From NCBI GenBank assembly GCA_947471745.1, contig CANJKZ010000424.1:353501-417500 (forward strand): DNA of 64,000 bases, in the 5' to 3' direction. The notes below the pieces were generated by a model that saw only the letters and a list, made by a program, of their open reading frames with translations, was not told the DNA's origin and ran no database searches. Positions within the stretch are counted from its first letter, which is position 1, and the number at the start of each line of letters is the position of its first letter. A program made the position numbers and the translations under genes. This document shows positions 53,374 to 64,000 of this stretch, piece after piece. Source of the stretch: Closterium sp. Naga37s-1. Its lineage: Eukaryota > Streptophyta > Zygnematophyceae > Desmidiales > Closteriaceae.

Positions 53374-56300
53374 TGTCAAACTATATCTGTGCTAGTACAA
53401 CCCAATGTTAGGGTTAGTACTTGTACCCACAGTTCATTTAATGCAACCATTCATGCTTGCTATCTTGACATGGTTTCAGAGCAGTAGGTCCGTAGGACCA
53501 TTTTTTCCGGGCCCACCATACTTAGCAACTTTACGGCTACCGCGTTCCCCCACTGCCCTACCCCGCGTCGCGCCGCCCCGCGCACGCCCTGCCCTGCCCC
53601 GTGTCGCGCTGCCCCGCGCACGCCCTGCCCTACCCCGTGCACGCCCTGCCCTGCCCCGCGTCGCGCTGCCCCGCGTGCGCCCTGCCATGCCCCGCGTCGC
53701 GCTGCCCCTTGCGTGCCCGCCTTACCCCGTGCACGCCCTGCCCTGCCTCGTGTCGCGCTGCCCCGTGCACGCCCTGCCCTGCCCCGTGTCGCGCTGCCCC
53801 GCTCACGCCCTGCCCTGCCCCGCGTCCTGCTGCACGTCGCGCCCTGCTGCACGTCGCGCCCTGCTGCCTGAGCGACGCGTCCTACGGCAGCCCGCGCGTT
53901 GCACTCTGCTGCCCCGCGAGTCGCGCTCTGCTGCAGCCCGCGCGTCGCGCCCTGCTGCCCCGCGCATCGCGCTCTGCTGCAGCCCGCGCGTCGCGCCCTA
54001 CTGCCCCGTGTGTCGCGCCCTGCTGCAGCCCGCGCGTCGCGCCCTGTTGCCCCGCGCATCGCGCTCTGCTGCAGCCCACGCGTCGCGTCCTGCTGCTCAG
54101 TGCATCGCGCTCTGCTGCAGCCCGCGCGTCGTGCCCTGCTGCCCCGTGTATCGCGCCCTGCTGCAGCCCGCGCGTCGCGCCCTGCTGCCCCGCGCATCGC
54201 TCTCTGCTGCAGCCCGCGCGTCGCGTCCTACTGCCCCGCGCGTCGCGCCCTACTGCAGCCCGCGCGTTGCGCCCTGCTGCAGCCCGCGCGTCGCGCCCTG
54301 CTGCCCCGTGTGTCGCGCCCTGCTGCAGCCGGCGCGTCATGCCCTGCACCCCTGCACAACACGCGCCCTGCTGCCCGCGCTGCCCAACGCGAGCCGCCCT
54401 GCCCAACCCGCGGCCAGGACTAGTGGTACTGCTGGCGCTGAGGGTCCTGGAGGTGCTTGTACCGGAGGCACTCGAGCTGCCGGGGTCCGTGTTGCTGGAG
54501 GCATTGGAGCTCGAGACCCGCACGTTGGGGTTTGAGACCTTGGAGCTGGAGGTGCTGGCCCTCGAGGTTCTGACCCAGGGGGTACTGAGTCTGTTGGTGC
54601 TGAGCCTAGGGATGCTGAGTCTGCTGGAGGTCCTCCTGGTGCCGAGTCGAAGCGGTCACCTCTCTCGCCGCAGCAGCTGCGCGAGTGGCTTGCTTTGCGC
54701 ACCCGCCTTCGGAGTCGCGCTGCTGGAGCTGGAGGCATTGCTGCTGGAGGTGCCGGAGCAGGAGGCACTGGAGCTGGAGGCGATGGAGCTGGAGACCATG
54801 GAGCGGGAGGTGCCGGTTCTGGGGGTGCTGCTGCTGGAGGCCCTGGAGCTGGAGGACCTGGAGCTGGTGCTGTCGATCCTGGAGTTGAAGACCCTAGAGC
54901 TGGAGGTGCCGGTTCTGGGGGTGCTGCTGCTGGTGGCACCGGAGCTGGAGGCCTTGGAGCTGGTCCTGTCGACCTTGGAGTAGGAGACCCTGGAGCTGGA
55001 GGTGCAGGTTTTGGGGGTGCTGCTGCTGGAGGCCCTGGAGCTGGAGGTTCTGGAGCTGCTCCTGTCGACCCTGGAGTAGGAGACCCTGGAGCTGGAAGTG
55101 CCAGTTCTGGGGGTGCTGCTACTGGAGGCCCTGGAGCTGGAGGTTCTGAAGCTGCTGGAGGCGTTGGAGCTGCTGGTGCTCGCCCTGGAGGTGCTGGAGC
55201 TGCCTGAGCTGGTGGTGCTGCGGGCTTTGGAGCTGGGGGCGCTGGCGCTGGGGGCGCTGGAGATGGAGGCGCTGGAGCTGGAGGTACTGGAGCTAGAGGC
55301 GTTGGAGTTGGAGGTTTTGGAGCTGCTGGAGGCCCTCGAGCTGCTGGTACTCGTACTGGAGGTGCTGGTACTGGTGGTACTGGTGCTGGTGGTCCTGCAC
55401 AGCGGCGACTATTCTGGAGGTGCTGGTACTGGTGGTACTAGTGCTGGCGGTCGTCTCTGCCACCGCCTGACTCCGCGCTTCGCCATGTTCTTAGCCTCCC
55501 GTGTTCTACTGGCCTCCTGGTATAGCCAGGCTCTCCACTGCCTACTCCTTCTCCTTACATTGAGCAGACAGACTCGCTTACAGAGCGTCGTGAGCCTGCG
55601 TCTCGTCATGCCTTGCCTGTTCGCGCTCGTCGCACTGGTCGTCGTGTTCCTCGTGAGCGTCCTCCTCCTGTCCCCGGCACGCACACTATGACACTTCGTC
55701 CTTCCTCTGTTCCACAGCGTGTCCCTCTACCATCTCCTCCCGAGTCCTCTCTTCCGCACGTTCCGGACCCTGAGTCTGACCTAGTTCGTGCTGCAAGTCC
55801 TGCTGTTACGCGTCTCTTAGCCACTATTCTCACTGACCCTTCGTTTGAGTCTACTGCTGCGTCTGCCTTCGTCTCTGAGCTTGTTGACTTTGCTGCTGCT
55901 TGTCGTCTCGACTACGCCGCTAGTCTTGTTGCTGAGTCTGAGTCTGTCTGTCCTTCGTCCGTCGGAGGTGAGTGTGCTTTTGGCACGGACGTCCTTGAGG
56001 ACAGGCAGGAGGACTTTGAGTGTCTTACGGCTGCTGTACCTCATCTCGTGGCCATGCTGCTTGCACCTGAGGGAGACCCGGATGCACCAAACATCCCGAC
56101 CCCGCGCTCTTACGCTGAGGCGATTACGGGTCCCTACTCCTCTCAGTGGCAGACAGCCATGGACGCAGAGATGGCATCCTGGAAGTCCACAGGCACTTAC
56201 GTCGACGCAGTTCCCCCTCCTGGGGCGAACATTGTCGATGGCATGTGGATTTTCAGGGTGAAGCGGCCGCCGGGTTCTCCGCCTGTCTTCAAGGCTCGTT

Positions 56301-58029
56301 ACGTTGCATGAGGCTTTAGTCAGCGACAGGGAGTTGACTTCTTCCAGACCTTCTCCCCTACCTCGAAGATGGCCACTCTTCGGGTGCTGCTGCACGTTGC
56401 CGCTCATCGTGACTACGAGCTTCACTCCCTTGACTTCAGCACTGCTTTCTTGCAGGGCACCCTGCACGAGGAGATCTGGCTGCGCCGCCCACCTGGCTTC
56501 ACTGGATTGTTTCCTGCAGGTACCCAGTGGAGCCTCCGGCGGCCAGTCTACGGTCTCCGCCAGACACCTCATGAGTGGCACGACACATTGAGGATGACCC
56601 TTGCGGCTCTTGGGTTTGCTCCTTTGACAGCTGACCCGTCGCTGTTTCTGCGCACCGACACTTCGCTGCCGCCGTTCTACATCCTCGTGTAAGTCGATGA
56701 CTTGGTCTTTGCTACTGCTGACACCGAGGCACTCGCCCTTGTGAAGTCAGAGCTACAGAAGAGACACACGTGCACAGACCTGGGTGAGCTGCGCAGCTAC
56801 CTTGGCTTGCAGATCACCCGGGACAGAGCACGGCGCACCATTACCTTGACTCAGTCACACATGGTGCAGCAGGTCCTTCAGCGCTTCGACTTCCAGTGCT
56901 CCTCGCCAGAGTCCACTCCTCTACCTACCGGTCACTCGCTCTCAGATCTGCCTTCGGATGAGTTCGTAGAGCCGAGTGGCCCGTATCCAGAGTTTGTGGG
57001 CTGCCTCATGTACCTGATGACCTGCACTCGACCTGACCTTGCCTACCCCCTTAGCATCCTGGCTGGCTATGTTGCGCCTGGGAGATACCGGCGAGAGCAC
57101 TTCGAGGCTGCTAAGAGGGTGTTGCGCTACTTCCGAAGTATATCGGGCATGGGGCTCGTGCTTGGAGGACGGGGTTCAGTTGTCCTCACTGGACACTGAG
57201 ATGCGTCTTGGGTTGATGACCTGGCTACGCAGCGGTCGTCACAGGGTTACAATTTCAGCCTTGGCTGCGGCTTTGTTTCTTGGCGGTCTACCCGGTCGTC
57301 TTCTGTTCTCAGCTCTAGTTGTGAAGCTGAGATCTACGCCACAGCCATGGCTGCACAGGAAATACGCTGGCTGACCTACCTGCTAACCGACTTGGGAGAG
57401 AGGCCTCGTTCTTCTCCAGTTCTGTACGTCGACAACAAGGCCGCAATTGCCTTGTGTCAGGAGCACAGACTGGAGCACAGAAAGAAGCACATCGCCCTGC
57501 GTTGCTTCCTGGCTCGAGAGTTGCAGCAGCGTGGTCAGCTTCGTCTTGCTCACGTGGCCACTCGGGCCAACACTGCTGATATATTCACCAAGGCACTTCC
57601 GTCTAGTGATCATCAGCGTTTCTGTACTATGTTAGGCCTTGTGCCTGTTTCGTCTCACTTGCTCACTTCGTGACTTTGCTTGTACTGTGATCTTTATATC
57701 TACCTGCATGCTTGTTCTTGCTAGGTAGTGATTACTGTACCGTTGTTGTTGCATATATTCCTCTGCATGTGAACTGTTGTGGCCCTTTGCTTGTGCTCAG
57801 AGTGTGTGGTGACGTTGTGATCCACCCTGAGCTTGCTTTGTTTTTCTTGACTGGTCTTGTGACCCCTTGTTCTCCCCCACTTTGCCTATGGGGGTGTGTC
57901 AAACTATATCTGTGCTAGTTTTGTGTAGGCTATAGTGGGGTAGCCCTTATGGGGTACAACCCAATGTTAGGGTTAGTACTTGTACCCGCAGTTCATTCAA
58001 TGCAAGCATTCATGCTTGCTATCTTGACA
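53374..58029 (+). mobile_element. internally deleted Ty1/copia retrotransposon (copia D)
   Basis: The 5' LTR is 53374-53470 (97 bp) and the 3' LTR 57897-58029 (133 bp). They are the same sequence except for a 36-base block missing from the 5' copy. Target duplication GACTT lies at 53369-53373 and 58030-58034, again in satellite. Primer site TGGTTTCAGAGCAG follows the 5' LTR. The internal part lacks gag, protease and integrase. A leader of GCGTCGCGCCCTGCTGC-type repeats (53530-54380) runs directly into the integrase-RT linker. Confidence 0.93.
54420..57672 (+). pseudogene. copia D linker, reverse transcriptase and RNase H remnant
   Basis: Starts in the Gly/Ala-rich linker (with LSPQQLREWLALR matching copia B's LSPQELREWFARR), followed by RT and RNase H in one frame from about 55613. 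Stops interrupt FKARYVA*GFSQRQ near 56309, the catalytic YVDD (its Tyr codon is a stop near 56691) and the RNase H start (GH*DAS near 57199). The RNase H end is open to 57672. Clearly non-functional. Confidence 0.9.
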
Positions 58030-60742
58030 GACTTGGTGAATGAAAAACACTCGGAACGAGCGCTTCCAGCCCCTAAAATGTGGAAGGATCCGCACATGTG
58101 CAGGAAGTGCAGCGGACGCTCTTCATTCGCGAGCGCCGATGAGCGATGATGCTCGCAACCCTCCCACACCCTTGCTGGCTTGGTAATAGGCCCAAACAAG
58201 CGCAGCCACGTGACCCGGCAGAAGAAAAACGCTCGGAACGAATGCTTTCACCGCCAAAACGCGGAAGGATCCGCACATGCGCAGGAAATGCAACGGGCGC
58301 TCTTCATTCGCGAGCGCCGATGACCGATGATGCTCGCAACCCTCCCACTCCCTTGCTGGCTTGGTAATAGGACCAGTCAAGCGCAGCCACGTGACCCGGC
58401 AGAAGATAAATGCTCGGAACGAGCACTTCCACCGCCAAAACCTGGAAGGAACCGCACAAGTGTAGAAAGTGCAGCGAGCGTTCTTCATTCTCGAGCGCCC
58501 ATGACCGATGATACTCGCAACCCTCCCACGCCCTTGCTGGCTTGGTAATAGGCCTAGAAAAGCGCATTCACGTGACCCGGCGGAAGACAAACGCTCGAAA
58601 CGAGCGCTTCCAGCCGCAAAATGCGGAAGGATCCGCACATGCGCAGGAAATGCAATGGGCGCTCTTCATTCTCGAGCGCCGATGACTGATGATGCTCGCA
58701 ACCCTCCCACGCCCTTGCTGGCTTGGTAATAGGACCGGAAAAGCGTAGCCACGTGACCCGGCGGAAGAAAAACGTTCGGAACGAGCGCTTCCACCCCCAA
58801 AACGCGGAAGAAATCACACATGCGCAGCAAGTGCAGCGGACGCTCTTCATTCGCGAGCTCCGATGACCGATGATACTCGCAACCCTCCCACGCCCTTGCT
58901 GGCTTGGTAATTGGCCCAGGCAAGTGCAGCCACGTGACCTGGCGGAAGAAAAACGCTCGCAACGACCGCTTCCACCCCCATAACGCCGTAGGATCCGCAC
59001 ATGTGCAGGAAGTGCAGTGGGCGCTCTTCATTCGCGAGCGTCGATGACCGATGATGCTCGCAACCCTCCCACGCCCTTGCTGGCTTGGTAATAGGCCCAG
59101 ACAAGCGCAGCTACGTGACCCGGCGGAAGAAAATCGCTCGAAACGAGCGCTTCCACCGCCAAAACGCAGAAGGATCCGCACATGCGCAGGAAATGAAGGG
59201 GGCGCTCTTTAGTTGCGAGCGCCGATGACCGATGATGCATGCAACCCTCCCACGCCCTTGCTGGCTTGATAATAGGCCCAGACAAGTGCAGCCACGTGAC
59301 CCGGCGGAAGAAAAACGCTCGGAGTGAGCGCTTCCACCAGCATAACGTGGAAGGAACTGCACATGTGCAGGAAGTGCAGCGGGCGCTCTTCATTCGCGAG
59401 CGCCGATGACCGATGATGCTCGCAACCCTCCCACGCCCTTGCTGGCTTAGCAATAGGGCAAGGAGCGGCGCAGCCACGTGACCCGGCGAAAGAAAAACGC
59501 TCGGAACGAGCACTTCCACCCCCAAAACGCGGAAGGATCTGCACATGTGGAGGAAGTGCAGCGGGCATTCATGATCGCCGATGATCGATGATGCTTGCAA
59601 CCCTCCCACACCCTTGCTGGCTTGGTAATAGGCCCAGACAAGTGCAGCCACGCGACCTGGTGGAATAAAAACGCTCAGAAGGACCGCTTCCACCCCCATA
59701 ACGCCGAAGGATCCGCACATGTGCAAAAGTGCAGCGGGCGCTCTTCATTCGCGAGCGCCGATCACTGATTCTGCTCGCAACCCTCTCAAGCCATTTTAGG
59801 CTTGGTAAAAGGCCCAGACAAGCGCACCCACGTGACCCAGCGGAAGAAAAACGTTCGGAACGAGCGCTTTCAACCCCAAAACGCGGAAGGATCCGCACAT
59901 GTGTAGGAAGTGCAGTGGACGCTCTTCATTCGCGAGCGGCAATGACCGATGATGCTCGTAACCCTCCCACGCCATTGCTGGCTTGGTAATAGGCCCAGAA
60001 AAGCTCAGCCACATGACCCGGCGGATGAAAAACGTTCGGAACGAGCGCTTCCACCCCCAAAACGCGGAAGGATCCGCACATTGCAGGAAGTGCTACGAGC
60101 GCTCTTTATTTTTGAGCGCTGATTACCGATGATGCTCACAACCCTCCCATGCCCTTGCTGGCTTGATATTAGGCCCAGAGAAGCTCAGCCACGTGACTCG
60201 GCGGAAGAAAAACGCTCGGAACGAGCGCTTTTATTGCCAAAACGCGGAAGGATCCGCACATGCGCATGAAATACAACAAACGCTCTCCATTCGCGAGTAC
60301 CGATGACCGATGATGCTCGCAACCCTCCCACGCCCTTGTTGGCTTGGCAATAGGCCCAGACAAGTGCAGCCACGTGACCCGGCGGAAGAAAAACCCTCGT
60401 AACAAGCGCTTCCACTGCCAAAACGCGGAAGGATCCACATATGCGCAGGAAGTGCAGCGGGCGCTCTTCATTTGCGAGCGCCGATGACCGATGATGGTCG
60501 CAACCCTCCCACGCCCTTGCTGGCTTGGTAATATGCACAGACAAGCGCAACCACGTGACCTGGCGGAAGAAAAACGCTCGGAACGAGCGCGTCCACCCCC
60601 AAAATGCGGAAGGAACCGCACATGTCAAGGAAGTGCCGTGGGCGCTCTTCATTCGCGAGCCCCGATGACCGATGATGCTCGCAACCCTCCCACGCCCTTG
60701 CCGGCTTGGTAATAGACCTAGACAAGTGCAGCCACGTGACAC
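58030..60742. repeat. 181-bp satellite, block 3
   Basis: About 15 monomers. The ATGCTCGCAACCCTCCCAC landmark recurs every 181 bases (for example 58148, 58329, 58510, 58691). CGCTCGNAACGAGCG is kept in most copies with a variable middle base. Confidence 0.94.
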
Positions 60743-61985
60743 CCATTCACGTTCTCCCCCATTGACGTTCTCCCCTATTCATGTTCACACCCAATTATGT
60801 TCACCCCCATTCACGTTCACCCCCGTTCAGGTTCATACCCATTCATGTTCACACCCCTTTATGTTCACACCCATTCATGTTCAACCCCATTCATGTTTAC
60901 CCCCATTCATGTTCACCCCCCTTCACGTTTTCCACCATTCATGTTCACCCCCTTTCATGTTCACCCCCATTCATGTTCACCCCCACACATGTTCACACCA
61001 ATTCATGTTCACACCCATTCACGTTCTCCCCCATTCACGTTCACCCCCATTCATGTTCACCCCCATTCACGTTCACCTTCATTCACGTTCACCCACATTC
61101 ACGTTCACCCCCATTCACATTCACCCCCACTCACGTTCACCCTCATTCACGTTCACCCCCATTCACGTTCACCCCCATTCACGTTCACCCCCATTCACGT
61201 TCACCCCCATTCACGTTCACCCCCATTCAGGTTCACCCCCATTCGCATTCACTCCCATTCGCGTTCACCCCCATTCGCGTTCACCCCCATTCGCGTTCAC
61301 CCCCATTAGCGTTCACCCCCATTCGCGTTCACCCCCATTCGCGTTCACCCCCATTCGCGTTCACCCCCATTCGTGTTCACCCCCATTCACGTTCACCCCC
61401 ATTCGTGTTCACCCCCATTCACGTTCACCCTCATTCACGTTCACCCCCATTCACGCTCACCCCCATTCGCGTTCACTTGTCATTCACTTTCACCCCCATT
61501 CACGTTCACCCCCATTCACGTTCACCTGCCATTCACGTTCACCCCCATTCATGTTCACCCCCAATGTTAACCGCCAATCATTTTCACCCCCATTCATGTT
61601 CATCGCCATTCATGTTCACTGCCATTCATGTTCTCCCCCAATCATGTTCACCCCCATTCATGTTCACCCCCATTCATGTTCAACCCCATTCATGTTCATC
61701 CCCATTCATGTTCACCCCCATTCATGTTCAACCCCATTCATGTTCACCCCCATTCATGTTCATCCACATTCATGTTAACCCCCATTCATGTTCACCCCTA
61801 TTTATGATCAACCCCATCCATGTTCACCCCCATTCACGTTCACCCCCATTCACGTTCACCCCCATTCACGTTCACCCCCATTCACGTTCAACCCCATTCA
61901 CGTTCACCCCCATTCACATTCACCCCCATTCACGTTCACTCCCATTCGTGTTCACCCCTGTTCGTGTTCACCCCCATTCGTGTTC
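60743..61985. repeat. 16-bp minisatellite island within the satellite
   Basis: Roughly 78 units of ATTCACGTTCACCCCC with variants ATTCATG and ATTCGCG clustered regionally (ATG units on both flanks, CGC units around 61250-61370). Sharp borders: the left replaces satellite after CCACGTGAC; the right returns at GCGCGCGCCGAT. Open in several frames as (FTPIHVHPHSRSPP)n; not regarded as a gene. Confidence 0.93.
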
Positions 61986-63788
61986 CTTTGCGCGCGCCGA
62001 TAACTGATAATGCTCGCAACCCTCCCACGCCTTTGCTGGCGTGGTAATAGGCCCAAACAAGCGCAGCCACGTGACCCGGCGGAAGAGAAACGCTCGGAAC
62101 GAGCACTTCCACCCCCTAAAACGAGAAAGGATCCGCACATGTACAGGAAGTGCAGCGGACGCTCTTCATTCGCGAGCGCTGATAACCGATGATGCTCGCA
62201 ACCCTCCCACGCCCTTGTTGCCTTGGTAATAGGAGCAGACAATCGCAGCCACGTGACCCGGCGGAAGAAAAACGCTCGGAGCGAGCACTTCCACCCCCAA
62301 AACGCGGAAGGATCCGCACATGTGCAGGAAGTGCAGCGGGCACTCTTCATTTGCGAGCGCCGATGTTCGATGATGCTCGCAACCCTCCCACGCCCGTGCT
62401 GGCTTGGTAATAGGCCCAGAAAAGCGCAACCACGTGACCCAGCGGAAGAAAAACGCTCGGAACGAGAGCTTTCACCCCCTAAAACGTAGAAGGATCAGCA
62501 CATGTGCAGGAAGTGCAGCGGGCGCTCTTCATTCGCGAGCGCCAAAGACCGATGATGCTCGCAACCCTCCCACGCCCTTGCTGGTTTGGTAATAGGCCCA
62601 GACAAGCGCAGCCACGTGACCCGGCGGAAGAAAATCGCTCGGAAGGAGCGCTTCCACCCTCTAAAACGCGGAAGGATCCGCACATGTTCAGGAAGTGCAA
62701 CGCGCGCTCTTCATTCACGAGCACCGATGACCGATGATGCTCGCAACCCTCCCACACCCTTGCGGGCTTAGTAATAGGACCAAACAAGCGCAGACACGTA
62801 AGTCGACGGAAGAAAAACGCTCGGAACGAGCGCTTCCACCCCCAAAACGCGGAAGGATCCGCACATGAGCAGGAAGTGCAGCGGACGCTCTTTGTTCGCG
62901 AGGAGGACCAGACAAGCGCAGCCACGTGACCCTGCGGAAGAAAAATGCTCTGAAGGAGCGCTTCCACCACCAAAACGCAGAAGGATCCGCACATGAACAG
63001 GAAGAGCAGCAGGCACTCTTCATCCGCGAGCGACGATGACCGATAATGCTCGCAACCCTCCTATGCCCTTGCTGGCTTGGAAATAGGACTAGACAAGCGC
63101 AGCCACGTGACCCGGCGGAAGAAAAATGCTCGGAACACGCGCGTCAACCCCCAAAACACGGAAGGATCCGCACATGTGCATGAAGTGCAACGGCGCTCTT
63201 CATTTGCATGCGCCGATGACTGATGATGCTCGCAACCCTCCCACGCCCTTGCTGGCTTGGAAACAGTACAAGACAAGCGCCGCCATGTGACCCAGCGGAA
63301 GAAAAACGCTCGGAAGGAGTGCTTCCACCCCCAAAACGCAGAAGGATCCGCACGTGTACAGGAAGTGCAGCTGACACTCTTCATCTGTAAGTGCCGATGC
63401 CCGATGATGCTCGCAGCCCTCCCACGCCCTTGCTGGCTTGGTAATAAGACCAGACAAGCGCACCCATGTGACCCGGCGGAAGAAAAACGCCCGGAACAAG
63501 CGCTTCCACCCCCCAAAACGCGGGAGGATCCGCACATGTGCACGAAGCGCAACCGGCGTTCTTCATTTGCGAGCGCCGATGACCGATAATGCTCACAACC
63601 CTCCCACGTCCTTGTTGGCTTGGTAATAGGACCAGACAAGCGCAGCCACGTGACCCGGCGGAAGAAATATGCTCGAAACGAGCGCTTCCACCCCCCAAAA
63701 TGCGGAAGGATATGCACATGTGCAGGAAGCGCAGCAGGCGTTCTTCATATGCGAGCGCCGATGACCAATGATGCTTGCAACCCTCCCA
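61986..63788. repeat. 181-bp satellite, block 4
   Basis: About ten monomers. One monomer near 62900 has lost about 70 bases between the CGCTCTT landmark and the AGACAAGCGCAG landmark. Ends at the LTR of copia E. Confidence 0.93.
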
Positions 63789-64000
63789 TGTCAGACTATA
63801 ATGCTTGTCTAGCCTGCAGTGGGGTACTCTGTAGTGAGTACGGCCCCTTAGGGTTTCCTATTTGTATCCCAACTGTTGCTAGTCAAACCATCCTTTGCTA
63901 ATTTCTCTCTTGCCTAGCTAGGTAAACCCTAGCTATGGCTCCTGCTTATGCCTACTATTATGACATGGTATCAGAGGGCGGCATGTCTGCCGCCTTCCTG
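63789..64000 (+). mobile_element. 5' end of a further copia element (copia E), cut by the window edge
   Basis: A presumed 177-bp LTR, TGTCAGACTATAATGC to TATTATGACA (63789-63965), is followed directly by TGGTATCAGAGGG, a copia-type primer site. The LTR has telo-box-like TTAGGGTTT and AAACCCTA. The second LTR lies outside, so its limits rest on TG...CA ends, the satellite border and the primer site. Confidence 0.8.

Noticed and set aside
60672..62007. 368- and 408-codon frames of His/Pro/Ser repeats
   Set aside because: Simple translation of the 16-bp minisatellite, open in three frames, with no start context or conserved domain.
35605..63788. Many 60-170 aa open frames in the satellite on both strands
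   Set aside because: They recur with the 181-bp period in several frames at once and reflect the repeat, not selection for protein.

Overview
The window is nuclear DNA of a green, plant-lineage eukaryote. Five genes are multi-exon with GT-AG introns. They include a plant-type pectinase (GH28), a plant-type GH9 cellulase, a LIP5/VTA1 homologue and a PAT10-like palmitoyltransferase. There are Ty1/copia elements with initiator-Met-type primer sites and an interstitial plant telomere motif (CCCTAAA). High GC and very pyrimidine-rich introns full of minisatellites suggest a streptophyte alga, possibly a zygnematophyte such as Closterium. That placement is inference and unverified.

Left part (1-35.5 kb), gene-bearing. 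In order: the 5' part of an RRM protein gene (minus, runs off the left edge); secreted polygalacturonase (plus, 7 exons, 605 aa); LIP5/VTA1 (plus, 7 exons, 365 aa); secreted GH9 endoglucanase (plus, 9 exons, 545 aa); a KLHDC4-type kelch gene (plus, 18 exons, 844 aa) whose intron 4 holds a complete copia element; and a PAT10-like DHHC acyltransferase (minus, convergent with KLHDC4). The two wall enzymes act on pectin and cellulose. LIP5 belongs to the ESCRT/VPS4 endosomal pathway. The other genes have unrelated housekeeping roles, and nothing suggests an operon-like system.

Right part (35.6-64 kb), heterochromatin-like. A 181-bp satellite (about 40 monomers in four blocks) is interrupted by nested copia elements. 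A decayed copia (C) sits in the satellite with target duplication GCGGA. A younger, intact copia (B) with identical 125-bp LTRs sits inside copia C's 3' LTR, with duplication TGTCT. A deleted plus-strand copia (D) has duplication GACTT. A fourth (E) begins at the right edge. A 16-bp minisatellite island of about 78 units lies inside the satellite.

The most unusual signal is in the genes. In three of the five genes, tandem repeats have grown out of exact exon/intron junctions: the last bases of an exon plus its 5' splice site are copied 3 to 20 times into the intron, giving arrays of potential splice donors. In two arrays the unit is 27 bp, so each alternative donor would add nine codons in frame. 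Three genes also carry single decayed exon-fragment duplications next to the real exon. Copy numbers and junctions were read by eye, and splice usage is inferred from homology and phase, not from transcripts.
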